Assembly: GCF_001592285.1 (NCBI RefSeq)
Contig: NZ_BCWQ01000008.1
Location: forward strand, 62,001 to 126,000
Source: Hydrogenophaga pseudoflava NBRC 102511
GTDB taxonomy: Bacteria; Pseudomonadota; Gammaproteobacteria; Burkholderiales; Burkholderiaceae_C
Direction of reading: 5' to 3'
Length of the DNA stretch: 64,000 bases
Program-made: the position numbers and the translations under genes
Notes under the pieces: model-generated
The model's input: the letters and a program-made list of their open reading frames with translations, nothing else
Told to the model about the DNA's origin: nothing
The model's database searches: none
Shown: piece after piece, positions 6,993-14,857 of the stretch
How positions within the stretch are numbered: position 1 is the stretch's first letter
Layout: each line of letters opens with the position of its first letter

Positions 6993-7720
6993 TGGCAGGC
7001 CTTTTCAATGGCGTCGAGCATCGTCCACAGAATGTCCAGCTTGAACTGCAGGATGTCCAGCGCGTGGTGCTGCTGCTCGCGCGTCTGGAAATGGGCGAGG
7101 GTGACGCGCAGGCCGTGTTCCACGTCGCGGCTGGCCAGCGGAATGCGGCTGCGGAAGTAGGCGAGGCCGTTGGATTCGATCCAGGGGTAGTGCGTGGGCC
7201 AGGTGGCCAGGCGGTCCTTGTGGATCTGCGGCGCGAACATCTCGGTGAGCGAGGAACACACCGCTTCCTGCCAGGGCGCGGTGGCGGCGAAGTGCACATA
7301 GGCGTCGCAGGCAAATCGCACCGCGGGCACCACGTGCTGCAGCGACCACAACTCTTCGCGCGAAATGCCCACGGCCTCGCCCAGTCGTGTCCAGGCCTCG
7401 ATGCCCCCTGCCGCAGAACCCTGGTGGTCGCCATGGCCGTCGTGGTCGAGGATGCGCTCGACCCACAGGCGCCGGTGTTCGCGGTCGGGCATGTTGGCCA
7501 GGATGGCGGCGTCCTTGCGCGGGATGCAGATCTGGTAGTAGAAGCGGTTGGCCACCCAGCAACGGATCTCGTCGGGCGTGCAGCCGCCCGAGTTCATGCG
7601 CACGTTGAATGGGTGGTGGATGTGGTAGCTGCGGCCCTTGTCGCGCAGCTGGGCCTCGAACTCCTGCGCGCTCCAGGCGGGCAGGCCTTCGTGGGGGCGG
7701 TGGTGGCGGGCGATCTCCAT
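6989..7720 (-). CDS. pqqC: PqqC, PQQ synthase
   Basis: This encodes 243 residues, close to the usual 240-250. Typical blocks are visible: [16 protein letters not shown] near the start, [19 protein letters not shown], and [17 protein letters not shown]. The His/Arg/Lys-rich pocket residues of the cofactorless oxidase family are present. PqqC performs ring closure and the final eight-electron oxidation to PQQ in the cytoplasm. It starts 7 bases after pqqB's end. Confidence 0.96.
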   Translation of the reverse strand: MEIARHHRPHEGLPAWSAQEFEAQLRDKGRSYHIHHPFNVRMNSGGCTPDEIRCWVANRFYYQICIPRKDAAILANMPDREHRRLWVERILDHDGHGDHQGSAAGGIEAWTRLGEAVGISREELWSLQHVVPAVRFACDAYVHFAATAPWQEAVCSSLTEMFAPQIHKDRLATWPTHYPWIESNGLAYFRSRIPLASRDVEHGLRVTLAHFQTREQQHHALDILQFKLDILWTMLDAIEKACQ

Positions 7721-7727
7721 GGCGTGC

Positions 7728-8645
7728 TCAGAAAGAAATGTCCATGCCGTCGTGGGCGACCTCGATGCCGTGGGCCGTGAGTTCGGCGCGCTCGGGCGAG
7801 TCTTCCACCAGCATGGGGTTGGTGTTGTTGATGTGGATGAGCACCTTGCGCACGCCGGCGGGCAGGCGGTCCAGCTGTTCGACCATGCCGCCCGGGCCGC
7901 TTTGCGGCAGGTGGCCCATGTCGAGCGCGGCCTTGGCCGAGAGGCCCAGGCGCTGCATCTCGTCGTGGGTCCAGAAGGTGCCGTCGACCAGGACGACGGC
8001 GCAACCGCTCATGAGCTCGATGAGCTCGTCGGTGACCTCGGCCAGGCCGGGCGCGTAGAAGGCCTTGGCGCCGGTGGCCGGGTTGGTGATCAGCAGGCCG
8101 ATGTTGTCGCCGGGGCGCGGGTTGCCGCGGAACGGCGAGTACGGCGGCGGCTTGGACGACAGCGAGACGGTGTGCAGCTGCAGGCCGGGCAGGGCGGCGA
8201 TGTGCACCGCGCGGCCGTCGATGGGCAGCTCCTGCCGCTCGGTGCCGCAGTAGTGCGAGAGGATGCCGGTGATCGGGAAGCCGCTGCCGATGTCGGAGAA
8301 GACCTCGGGCGTGGCCAGCAGCGGCAGCGGCGTCTTGCGCTCGCGCAGCATCAGCAGGCCGGTGACGTGGTCGATCTGCGCGTCCATCAGCAGCACGGCG
8401 GCGATACCGCTGTCGCGGATGGCGCGGGCGGGCTGCAGCTCGGGGTTGTCGCGGATCTGGGTGAGGATGTCGGGCGAGGCGTTGACCAGCAGCCAGTCCT
8501 GGCCGTTGTCGCTCACCGCAATCGACGACTGGGTGCGGGCGCGCGCTTTCAGCGTGCCGCGGCGCAGGCCGCTGCAGTTGGGGCAGTTGCAGTTCCACTG
8601 CGGGAAACCGCCGCCGGCGGAGGAACCAAGAACGCGGATGCGCAT
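7728..8645 (-). CDS. pqqB: PqqB, metallo-beta-lactamase-fold hydroxylase of PQQ biosynthesis
   Basis: This encodes 305 residues beginning [19 protein letters not shown], the family signature start. It has the [10 protein letters not shown] cysteine cluster (Zn site), [25 protein letters not shown] and HINNTNPML near the C-terminus. PqqB belongs to the metallo-beta-lactamase superfamily and is reported to hydroxylate the tyrosine part of the crosslinked precursor. It follows pqqA after a 72-base gap that contains a terminator hairpin. Confidence 0.96.
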   Translation of the reverse strand: MRIRVLGSSAGGGFPQWNCNCPNCSGLRRGTLKARARTQSSIAVSDNGQDWLLVNASPDILTQIRDNPELQPARAIRDSGIAAVLLMDAQIDHVTGLLMLRERKTPLPLLATPEVFSDIGSGFPITGILSHYCGTERQELPIDGRAVHIAALPGLQLHTVSLSSKPPPYSPFRGNPRPGDNIGLLITNPATGAKAFYAPGLAEVTDELIELMSGCAVVLVDGTFWTHDEMQRLGLSAKAALDMGHLPQSGPGGMVEQLDRLPAGVRKVLIHINNTNPMLVEDSPERAELTAHGIEVAHDGMDISF

Positions 8646-8660
8646 AGACTGGATTGGGAA

Positions 8661-8696
8661 GAAAAAAGGCGCACGTGTGGGAACACCCGTGCGCCT
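8661..8696 (-). terminator. intrinsic terminator/attenuator between pqqA and pqqB
   Basis: On the minus strand the stem AGGCGCACG / CGTGCGCCT (9 bp, perfect; plus-strand positions 8667-8675 and 8688-8696) is followed directly by six T and CTTCCC. This is a complete Rho-independent signal in the pqqA-pqqB gap. It would keep the short pqqA mRNA in excess and let only part of the transcripts reach pqqBCDE. Confidence 0.8.
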
Positions 8697-8717
8697 GAGG
8701 TCGCTCGTCGCCGGTGG

Positions 8718-8792
8718 TCAGCGGTTGGCGATGTACATCGTGATTTCAAAACCGAAACGCAGGTCGGTGAAGGCGGGGGTGGTCCACTGCAT
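8718..8792 (-). CDS. pqqA: PqqA, precursor peptide of PQQ
   Basis: This 24-residue peptide begins MQWTTPAFTDLRFGFEITMY and ends IANR. Glu16 and Tyr20 have the required E-x3-Y spacing; these two residues become the PQQ skeleton after crosslinking by PqqE. A GGAGACA ribosome binding site lies just upstream of the ATG. It is the first gene of the minus-strand pqq cluster, and its promoter must lie in the gap before the divergent hydrolase gene. Confidence 0.97.
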   Translation of the reverse strand: MQWTTPAFTDLRFGFEITMYIANR

Positions 8793-8868
8793 GTCTTGTC
8801 TCCAGTTGGGGTTGGCATGAATCGTGACTGCTGACCTGCCTGCACTGTTGCAGTTCAAGCCGCACCCG

Positions 8869-9930
8869 ATGATCAGCAAAAACGATGCCACCGGACAAGG
8901 CCCCTGGCGACGCCAGCGCGACTTCGATCTCGGGGCGCCGCACCGCATGGCCTGGCGCCTCGGGGGAAACCCTGAGGGCGAGCCCTGGCTGCTGCTGCAC
9001 GGCGGTCCAGGCAGCGGTGCGAACCCGGGCCTGCTGGCGCCGCTGGATCTGCGCCGGCAGTGCGCGATTGCGCCCGACCAGCGCGGCAGCGGCGGCAGCC
9101 GCCCGCGCGGCAGCACGCTGCGCAACCACACGGCGGCGCTGGTGTCCGACCTCGAAACCCTGCGGCGGCACCTGGGCCTGGAGCGCTGGTCGCTGCTGGC
9201 CGGTTCTTGGGGCACGGTGCTGGCGCTGGCCTACGCACAGGCCCATCCGCAGCGGGTGCAGCGGCTGGTGCTGCGCGGGGCCTTTGCGCTGTCGCGGCGC
9301 GAGATCGGCGGCCTGCTGCAGGGCGCGGCATCAGGGAAGACCCTGAGTGTGCCTGCGGCCGTCTGGCCAGCCTCGCGCAGCGTGTCACTGCCCGCGCTGC
9401 TGGCCCGTCTGCGCCAGTTGCTCCAATCCGGTACACCCGCTGTTGCAGGTCTGCGCGCGGCGCGGCGCTGGGCCCTGCTCGAATCGCGCGCAGCGGCCCG
9501 GGGCATGTGGCGCGCGCTGCTCGGTGCAGGCCCCGTTGTGGCTGGAGCCCGACCGGTCTGGGCTGCTCAGCGGCGGCGCGAGCGGCGTCTGGCGGCCGGG
9601 TTCCAGCGCCGGGGCAACCGCAGCGACGGCGCGGACCAGGCGCTGCGGCGCAAGTTCCGCATCCAGTCGCACTACCTGTTGCACCGTGGCTTTGTGCGGC
9701 CGGGCGGCCTGGACAGGGCGGTGCGCGCGGTTGCGCTCGCGGGTGTGTCGGTGGACTGGGTGCACGGCGCGTTCGACGCGGTGTGCCCGCCGCAGAACAG
9801 CCGGCGCTGGCAGTCGCTGATGGAGCGTCTGGCGCCCGGTCGGTCGTCGCTCACGCTCACCCGCGCCGGCCATCTGGGCCACGAACCGCAGACGCTGGCG
9901 GCGCTGCGCGAGCAAGTGAGGCGGTCGTGA
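8869..9930 (+). CDS. alpha/beta hydrolase, prolyl iminopeptidase-like
   Basis: This encodes 353 residues from the ATG at 8869 (an in-frame GTG at 8824 would add 15). It shows the oxyanion-hole motif HGGPGSG, DQRGSGGSRP, the nucleophile elbow AGSWGT within LAYAQAHP, and a C-terminal Asp/His pair (FDAVCPP, RAGHLGHEP). This is the prolyl iminopeptidase (peptidase S33) pattern. The cap region in the middle is Ala/Arg-rich and less typical. It is divergent from pqqA, and no pqqF or pqqG protease gene is in view, so a part in trimming PQQ-related peptides is possible but unproven. It overlaps the next gene by GTGA. Confidence 0.82.
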   Translation: MISKNDATGQGPWRRQRDFDLGAPHRMAWRLGGNPEGEPWLLLHGGPGSGANPGLLAPLDLRRQCAIAPDQRGSGGSRPRGSTLRNHTAALVSDLETLRRHLGLERWSLLAGSWGTVLALAYAQAHPQRVQRLVLRGAFALSRREIGGLLQGAASGKTLSVPAAVWPASRSVSLPALLARLRQLLQSGTPAVAGLRAARRWALLESRAAARGMWRALLGAGPVVAGARPVWAAQRRRERRLAAGFQRRGNRSDGADQALRRKFRIQSHYLLHRGFVRPGGLDRAVRAVALAGVSVDWVHGAFDAVCPPQNSRRWQSLMERLAPGRSSLTLTRAGHLGHEPQTLAALREQVRRS

Positions 9931-10931
9931 CGGCGGGCGTGACCACATGGTGCCGCCGGGCGCTGGTGGCACTGCTGCTGGCGCAGGCGGCGTCGCTGTG
10001 CGCGGCCCCGGGCTGCGACACGCTGGAACCGGTGCCCTGGCGCGCCGTGGCGCCGGGCGCCTGGGTCTGGCTGCCGCCGGACGGCGGCGATGTGTCGCCC
10101 GCCAACGCCGGCCACGTGGTGCCCACCAGCGTGCTGGTGTCGGGGCGCCAGGCGCTGGTGATCGACCCCGGGCCCAGCCACCGGCACGGCGAGCGGGTGC
10201 GGCGCTCGCTGGCCTGCCGCTTTGGCGCGCAGGTGCGCTGGATCGTCAACACCCATGCGCATTCCGAGAACGTGCTGGCCAACTCGGCGTTTGCCGCCGA
10301 CGTGGCGGCCGGGCGCACGCAGATCCTGGCGACCGCCCCGACCCGCGAGGGCATGGCGCTGCGCTGCCCTGACTGCCTGGCGAGCCTCACGCAGCGTGTG
10401 GGCGACGAAGCAATGGCCGGCACGCGCATCGTGCTGCCCACGCGCACGCTGTCCGAAGGCGAGGTGCTGCGCCTGGGCCGCTGGCGGCTGCGCGTGATGC
10501 GGGTGGAGCATGCGCACACCGAGGGCGACCTGGTGCTGTGGGATGCGCGGCAGCGCGTGCTGTGGGCCGGCGGGCTGGTGTACCAGGGCCGTGTGCCGGA
10601 ACTGGCACAAGGTCATCTGGACGGCTGGATCGCGGCGCTGGACCGCCTGCAGGCCCTGGGGCCGAAGCAGGTGATCGCCACCACATGGTCGGTTGCTCCA
10701 GCGTCCGGCTTCCCGTCCGCACTGCTGGACACGCGCGCCTACCTGGGCGCCTTGCGCGAGAAAACCCTGCAGGCCATGGACGCCGGCGCCCAGCCCCAGG
10801 AAATCGACCGCGTCGCCTTGCCCGCCTTCAGCGGCTGGGCCGGCTACGGCGCGCGGCACGGCTTCAACGTGCTGCGCGCCTGGCGCGAACTCGAACCGGT
10901 GTGGATGGACCAGGCGAAACCCGCCAGATGA
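9927..10931 (+). CDS. metallo-beta-lactamase-fold hydrolase, quinoprotein relay (SoxH-related) type
   Basis: This encodes 334 residues from a GTG at 9927 that overlaps the previous TGA. A signal peptide (ALVALLLAQAASLCAAPGC) indicates export. The mature protein has an SVLVSGRQALVIDPGPSHRHG strand, a metal motif NTHAHSEN (HxHxE instead of the usual HxHxDH), RVEHAHTEGDLVLWD and a final ARHGFN. Proteins of this kind occur with PQQ dehydrogenases and cytochromes (quinoprotein relay system metallohydrolases, SoxH-related). The change in the metal motif makes ordinary lactamase chemistry uncertain. The reaction is unknown. Confidence 0.8.
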   Translation: MTAGVTTWCRRALVALLLAQAASLCAAPGCDTLEPVPWRAVAPGAWVWLPPDGGDVSPANAGHVVPTSVLVSGRQALVIDPGPSHRHGERVRRSLACRFGAQVRWIVNTHAHSENVLANSAFAADVAAGRTQILATAPTREGMALRCPDCLASLTQRVGDEAMAGTRIVLPTRTLSEGEVLRLGRWRLRVMRVEHAHTEGDLVLWDARQRVLWAGGLVYQGRVPELAQGHLDGWIAALDRLQALGPKQVIATTWSVAPASGFPSALLDTRAYLGALREKTLQAMDAGAQPQEIDRVALPAFSGWAGYGARHGFNVLRAWRELEPVWMDQAKPAR

Positions 10932-10948
10932 TCCAGCGGCGCAGGGGG

Positions 10949-13105
10949 TCAGCCAAGAAGATCCGGCGGTAGCAGGTGCTTCTTGCGGTAGATCGTGTTG
11001 CGCGAGACGCCCAGCGCCTTGGCCGCGGCCGACACATTGCCGCCGTGCAGGCGCAGCATTTGCGCCATGGCGCTGATCGCCACGTCCTGCAGCTTCTGGC
11101 CGTCCAGCGTGGGTTCGGGCATGGGCGGTGCACTCGGCAGCTCGGGCAGGGAGGCGTCGACGGTCGGCACCGGCGTGCTCATGCGCTGCGCCACCGGGTG
11201 TGGCAGGCCGTGTTCCAGCTCTTCGAGGAAGTCGTCCGGCAGGTGCTCCATGTCGATCACGCCGGCGCAGCCGACCATCACCACCGCCGTGCGCAGCAGG
11301 TTGTGCAACTGGCGGAAGTTGCCCGGCCAGTGGTAGCGCTTGAAGATGTCCATCACCCGCGGCGCGATGCCGATGTTCTGCCCGTTCTCGCACAGTGACT
11401 TCACGATCTTCTGCACCACCAGGTCGAAGTCGGTGCGCTCGCGCAGCGCCGGCAGGCGCACCACCAGGCCGTTGAGGCGGTAGTACAGGTCTTCGCGGAA
11501 GTCGCCGCGCGCGATCATGTCCTTGAGGTGCTTGTGCGTGGCACTCACGATGGCCACGTCCACATCGACCTCCTTGCCCGCGCCCAGCGGGCTCACCCGT
11601 CGCTCCTGCAGCACGCGCAGCAGCCGCGCCTGCAGGTGCTTGGGCATGTCGCCGATTTCGTCGAGGAACAGCGTGCCGCCATTGGCCTGCAGGATCTTGC
11701 CGATCGAGCCCTTCTTGCGCGCGCCGGTGAAAGCGCCTTCCTCGTAGCCGAACAGCTCGGACTCGATCAGCGTGTCCGGGATCGATGCGCAGTTGACCGA
11801 GACGAAGGGCTGGCCCGAGCGGTTCGAATCACCGTGGATGGCCTGCGCCAGCAGGTCCTTGCCGGTGCCGGTTTCGCCCAGGATCATCACAGGGATGTCC
11901 TTGCCCGAGACCATGCGCAGCTTGTGGATCACGGCCGAGACCTGCGGGTCCCCGGTGTCCAGGTACTGCAGCGTGGACAGATGCGGTTTGCGCGGCACCA
12001 CCTTGGCCACTGCGGGCGACGGTGTGGCGGCGGCCTGTTCCTCGGCCTGCTGCGGCGTGACCGGCATGGGCCGGCCGGCGTTCCAGGGATTGGCCGCCTT
12101 GATCTTGACGCGGCACCACACGGCCACGCCGTTGTGCAGCACCAGCTGCTTGGGCGTGGGCAGGGTGCCGCTGAACAGGTCGACCAGCGAGGAGATCGGG
12201 ATGCCGAACAGCGAAGAGAAGGTGTGGGCCTTGAGCGCGGCAAACGGCAGGCCGATCTGGAACTGCGCGCTGCGGTTGGCCGAGATGAAGCGGCCTTCGG
12301 GCGAGAACACCGCGATTCCTTCGACCAGGGTCCCGAGAAACTCCGAGCGGGTGTGGAAGTGCACCCGGATCGCCTTCGGGAAGATGTCGGCGAACATGTG
12401 GTTCTCGATCATCTGCGCCGACATGCGCACCAGGGCGAGGGTGTGCTGGTGGAAGCTGCGCTGGTCGCCGGTCACGTCCAGCGCGCCGATGACCTGGCCG
12501 TAGGGGTCGAAGATCGGCGAGCACGAGCAGGTCAGGAACTTGTTGGCATTCAGGAAATGCTGGTTGCCATGGACGGTGAGCGCTTCCTCTTCGGTCAGCG
12601 CGGTGCCGATGGCGTTGGTGCCCTTGGTCTGCTCGGACCAGTCCATGCCCGGCATCAGGGCCACGCGCGAGGCTTTTTCCAGAAAGTCGTTGTCGCCCAG
12701 CGAGTGCAGCACCATGCCCTTGGCCGAGGTCAGCAGCACCATGCTGTGGGTGTTGGCGATCTGGTCGTAGAGCGTTTCCATGACCGGTGCCGCGTGCTGG
12801 AACAGGAAGCGGTTTTCGTCCAGGGCGCTGGTCAGGTCGCCGCGCAGCGGGCTGGAAAAGTCGGGTTCGCTCTGTTCGGTGATGCCAAATGCACGCGAGC
12901 GCTGGTGCGACTGGCCGATCGGATCGTGACCGGCCTCGTGGGGGGCGGAAGGCATGTTGACACGCTCTCGGCCGGGTGGCGTGTACATGGCGGCATTCAT
13001 GTTGTCTCCAGGGTCCGGGGGAAGGCCTCCCCAGTAATCCATCGACCAGTTCGGCTCAATGGGGCCGAACTGAAGGGGGTCGTGGTCGTTGCTGTCCTGA
13101 CTCAT
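10949..13105 (-). CDS. sigma-54-dependent activator, AcoR-type (GAF-AAA+-Fis)
   Basis: This encodes 718 residues. The start at 13105 follows a GAAGAAA stretch; the open frame further upstream is not protein-like. A GAF-type sensory region covers about residues 90-240 (TSAKGMVLHSLGDNDFLEKA, KGTNAIGTALTEEEALTVHG) and a PAS-like stretch follows. The AAA+ domain has Walker A GETGTGKD (about 408), the sigma-54 contact loop GAFTGA (about 457) and Walker B GGTLFLDEIGDMP. The C-terminal Fis helix-turn-helix is AKALGVSRNTIYRKK. The family activates alcohol, acetoin and ketone catabolism. It is divergent from pedF, which has a -24/-12 promoter and an upstream inverted repeat, so pedF is the likely target. 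Confidence 0.92.
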   Translation of the reverse strand: MSQDSNDHDPLQFGPIEPNWSMDYWGGLPPDPGDNMNAAMYTPPGRERVNMPSAPHEAGHDPIGQSHQRSRAFGITEQSEPDFSSPLRGDLTSALDENRFLFQHAAPVMETLYDQIANTHSMVLLTSAKGMVLHSLGDNDFLEKASRVALMPGMDWSEQTKGTNAIGTALTEEEALTVHGNQHFLNANKFLTCSCSPIFDPYGQVIGALDVTGDQRSFHQHTLALVRMSAQMIENHMFADIFPKAIRVHFHTRSEFLGTLVEGIAVFSPEGRFISANRSAQFQIGLPFAALKAHTFSSLFGIPISSLVDLFSGTLPTPKQLVLHNGVAVWCRVKIKAANPWNAGRPMPVTPQQAEEQAAATPSPAVAKVVPRKPHLSTLQYLDTGDPQVSAVIHKLRMVSGKDIPVMILGETGTGKDLLAQAIHGDSNRSGQPFVSVNCASIPDTLIESELFGYEEGAFTGARKKGSIGKILQANGGTLFLDEIGDMPKHLQARLLRVLQERRVSPLGAGKEVDVDVAIVSATHKHLKDMIARGDFREDLYYRLNGLVVRLPALRERTDFDLVVQKIVKSLCENGQNIGIAPRVMDIFKRYHWPGNFRQLHNLLRTAVVMVGCAGVIDMEHLPDDFLEELEHGLPHPVAQRMSTPVPTVDASLPELPSAPPMPEPTLDGQKLQDVAISAMAQMLRLHGGNVSAAAKALGVSRNTIYRKKHLLPPDLLG

Positions 13106-13271
13106 GTGATTTTCTTCATATCTGTGCCACGAATCAACAGTGGGAAATCCCTGAATGAAACAAGCTGTGGCGGGTGCCTCCTTCCGGTACAAAGCAAATC
13201 CCCGGCCAGCCCGAAGCAGCCTGTTGTGCCCGTTCGGAATGGGACAGTGGTTGGGGCGTGGAACAACAGGG

Positions 13272-13288
13272 TGGTTCAATTTGGAACA
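13272..13288. promoter_or_regulatory. candidate activator site (17-bp inverted repeat) upstream of pedF
   Basis: TGGTTCAATTTGGAACA fits TGTnnCAnnnTGnnACA with one mismatch. Its centre is about 70 bases upstream of the -24 element, a usual distance for a sigma-54 enhancer site. Three related sites occur at 15998, 23821 and 24008. Confidence 0.55.
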
Positions 13289-13342
13289 CATGGTCGTTGC
13301 AATCGGGCCGGGATGTGGGTGGTACAGGGGCGGTTCTTTTTG

Positions 13343-13358
13343 TGGCCCGCTTATTGCT
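13343..13358 (+). promoter_or_regulatory. sigma-54 (-24/-12) promoter of pedF
   Basis: TGGCCCGCTTATTGCT matches the consensus TGGCACG-N4-TTGCW, with GG and GC separated by exactly 10 bases. Transcription would start near 13370, leaving a leader of about 35 bases before pedF. The divergent AcoR-type gene encodes a protein with the GAFTGA sigma-54 contact loop. Confidence 0.8.
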
Positions 13359-13404
13359 GACCGGGTGTCAGAAGCCTCTTTTTTCTGAACCTGGAGACAA
13401 GCCC

Positions 13405-13890
13405 ATGAACGTCCGTTTTTCCCTCGCATCCCGACGCGCCGTCGCCCTGCTGGTGGCCGGCCTGACCGCCACTGCGGTGTACGCCCACGGGGACGTGGTC
13501 CCGCAGGCCGTGGACACCAGCACCCTGCCGCAGCTGGGCGCCAAGTGGCTCGATGCCAACCCCTACAACGAGCAGAGCCCGGCCCGCAAGGAAGCGCTGC
13601 GCATCGGCACCTCGGCCTACAACCAGAACTGCGCCCGCTGCCATGGCCTGGAAGCCATCTCCGGCGGCATCTCGCCCGACCTGCGCAAGATGGACAGCGA
13701 CTGCTCCGGCCTGGCCGACGCAGCCAAGAAGGCCTCCTGCATGAAGGAGATGGACGACTACTTCATCTCCACCGTGCGCCGCGGCCGCGTGCGCGACGGG
13801 CGCGTCTACATGCCGCCGTTCGAAGGCACGCTCACGCAGGAAGCGATCTGGACCATCCGTACCTACATCGAGACCCGCCGCGAACCCTGA
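13405..13890 (+). CDS. pedF: cytochrome c-550 PedF-type
   Basis: This encodes 161 residues with a signal peptide ending near AVYAHG. The mature protein starts HGDVVPQAVDTSTLP and has the haem motif CARCH within YNQNCARCHGLEAISGGIS. A likely Met ligand is in VYMPPFEGTL, and the final helix is WTIRTYIETRR. This full pattern is characteristic of the PedF cytochrome c550 that accepts electrons from quinoprotein ethanol dehydrogenases. A GGAGACA site precedes the ATG. Expression is probably sigma-54-dependent through the promoter at 13343. Confidence 0.92.
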   Translation: MNVRFSLASRRAVALLVAGLTATAVYAHGDVVPQAVDTSTLPQLGAKWLDANPYNEQSPARKEALRIGTSAYNQNCARCHGLEAISGGISPDLRKMDSDCSGLADAAKKASCMKEMDDYFISTVRRGRVRDGRVYMPPFEGTLTQEAIWTIRTYIETRREP

Positions 13891-13943
13891 GCCCGCGCCA
13901 CCGGACGGGCCGTCAGCTACAACATCACAGAGAGACAAGACCC

Positions 13944-14834
13944 ATGACCGACTCCACCCTGAAGACTCCCAGAGGCCTGCGCCGCCGCGAAGCCCTGGCG
14001 CTGCTGCCGGCCGCGCTGGCCATGCCCTGGCCGGTGCTGGCGCAGACCGACCTGAGCGACCTGGCGCGCATCCGCGCGAACGGGGCGCTCAAGGTTGCGG
14101 TGTACAAGGACAACGCGCCCTTCTCCAGCGGCCCGGCCACGGACATGACGGGCCTGGACGTGTCGCTGGCCGAGGCGCTGGCGCGGCAGATGAACCTCAA
14201 GCTCTCGCTGCTGCCGTTTGACGCGGGCGAGAACATGAACGACGACCTGCGCAACATGGTCTGGCGCGGCCACTACCTGGGCTACGGTCCGGCCGACGTG
14301 ATGCTGCAGGTGCCGGCCGATCGCTTCCTGGCCAACGGCAACCCGCAGGTGACCATCATGGCGCCCTATATGCGCCAGTCGAATGTGCTGCTGCACGACA
14401 GCCGGCGCCTGGCCTCGGCCGCTTCCCCCGAAGACCTCAAGGGCCTGCCGCTGGCGGCCGAGCGCGGCGCGGGCGCGGCCAGCGTGCTCATGGGCTACGG
14501 CGGTGGGCTGTTGCGCAACCAGGTCTCGATCTACCCCTCGGGCGTCGAGGCCGCGCAGGCGGTGATCGACGGCAAGGCTGCAGGCGCGTTCGTGCTGCGG
14601 GCGCAGGCCGAAGCCGCGCTGTTCCAGCGCAAGGCCTCGGTGGAGCAGTTCCCGCTGTCCAAGCTCAACCTCAACAACGGCATCGCCGACACCGGCTGGC
14701 CGGTCGGCATGGCGATCAAGGCGGCCCACAAGGACCTGGGCGCGGCGCTGGACATGGCGATGAAATCGCTGCGCGAGAGCGGCGAGCTGCTCGCGATGTT
14801 CAAGCAGCACGGGCTCACCCTGACCGCGCCTTGA
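13944..14834 (+). CDS. quinoprotein-associated periplasmic binding protein (MoxJ/XoxJ-like)
   Basis: This encodes 296 residues. The N-terminus has consecutive Arg (LRRREALALLPAALA) and a signal peptide ending in VLAQ, possibly Tat-type. The body follows the family 3 solute-binding fold: LKVAVYKDNAPFS, TGLDVSLAEALARQ, an ADVMLQVPADRF block, and a C-terminal GIADTGWPVGMAIKAAHKDLG. No ABC permease genes are near. Such orphan binding proteins (MxaJ, XoxJ) are usual partners of PQQ dehydrogenases and are thought to help activate them. It follows pedF at 53 bases and is probably cotranscribed. Confidence 0.85.
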   Translation: MTDSTLKTPRGLRRREALALLPAALAMPWPVLAQTDLSDLARIRANGALKVAVYKDNAPFSSGPATDMTGLDVSLAEALARQMNLKLSLLPFDAGENMNDDLRNMVWRGHYLGYGPADVMLQVPADRFLANGNPQVTIMAPYMRQSNVLLHDSRRLASAASPEDLKGLPLAAERGAGAASVLMGYGGGLLRNQVSIYPSGVEAAQAVIDGKAAGAFVLRAQAEAALFQRKASVEQFPLSKLNLNNGIADTGWPVGMAIKAAHKDLGAALDMAMKSLRESGELLAMFKQHGLTLTAP

Positions 14835-14857
14835 CCGGCGGGCCTTCCGCGCCGGTC
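14833..14857. terminator. hairpin overlapping two convergent stop codons
   Basis: GACCGGCG (14833-14840) pairs perfectly with CGCCGGTC (14850-14857). The stem covers the stop region of the binding-protein gene and the stop of the opposing regulator gene. A T-rich stretch (CTTCTTCTTTG) follows on the plus strand. It is probably a bidirectional terminator. Confidence 0.55.

Larger units (their letters stand above)
13106..13404. other. divergent regulator-pedF intergenic region
   Basis: These 299 bases hold no gene. They contain the inverted repeat at 13272-13288 and the -24/-12 promoter at 13343-13358, both listed separately. A second half-palindrome GAAC-N9-GTTC at 13261-13277 overlaps the first repeat. 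A GAAGAAA stretch before 13105 serves the regulator gene. Confidence 0.6.

Noticed and set aside
9060..9926. Long upstream extension of the metallohydrolase frame
   Set aside because: It lies over the alpha/beta hydrolase gene in another frame; the signal peptide sets the start at the GTG at 9927.
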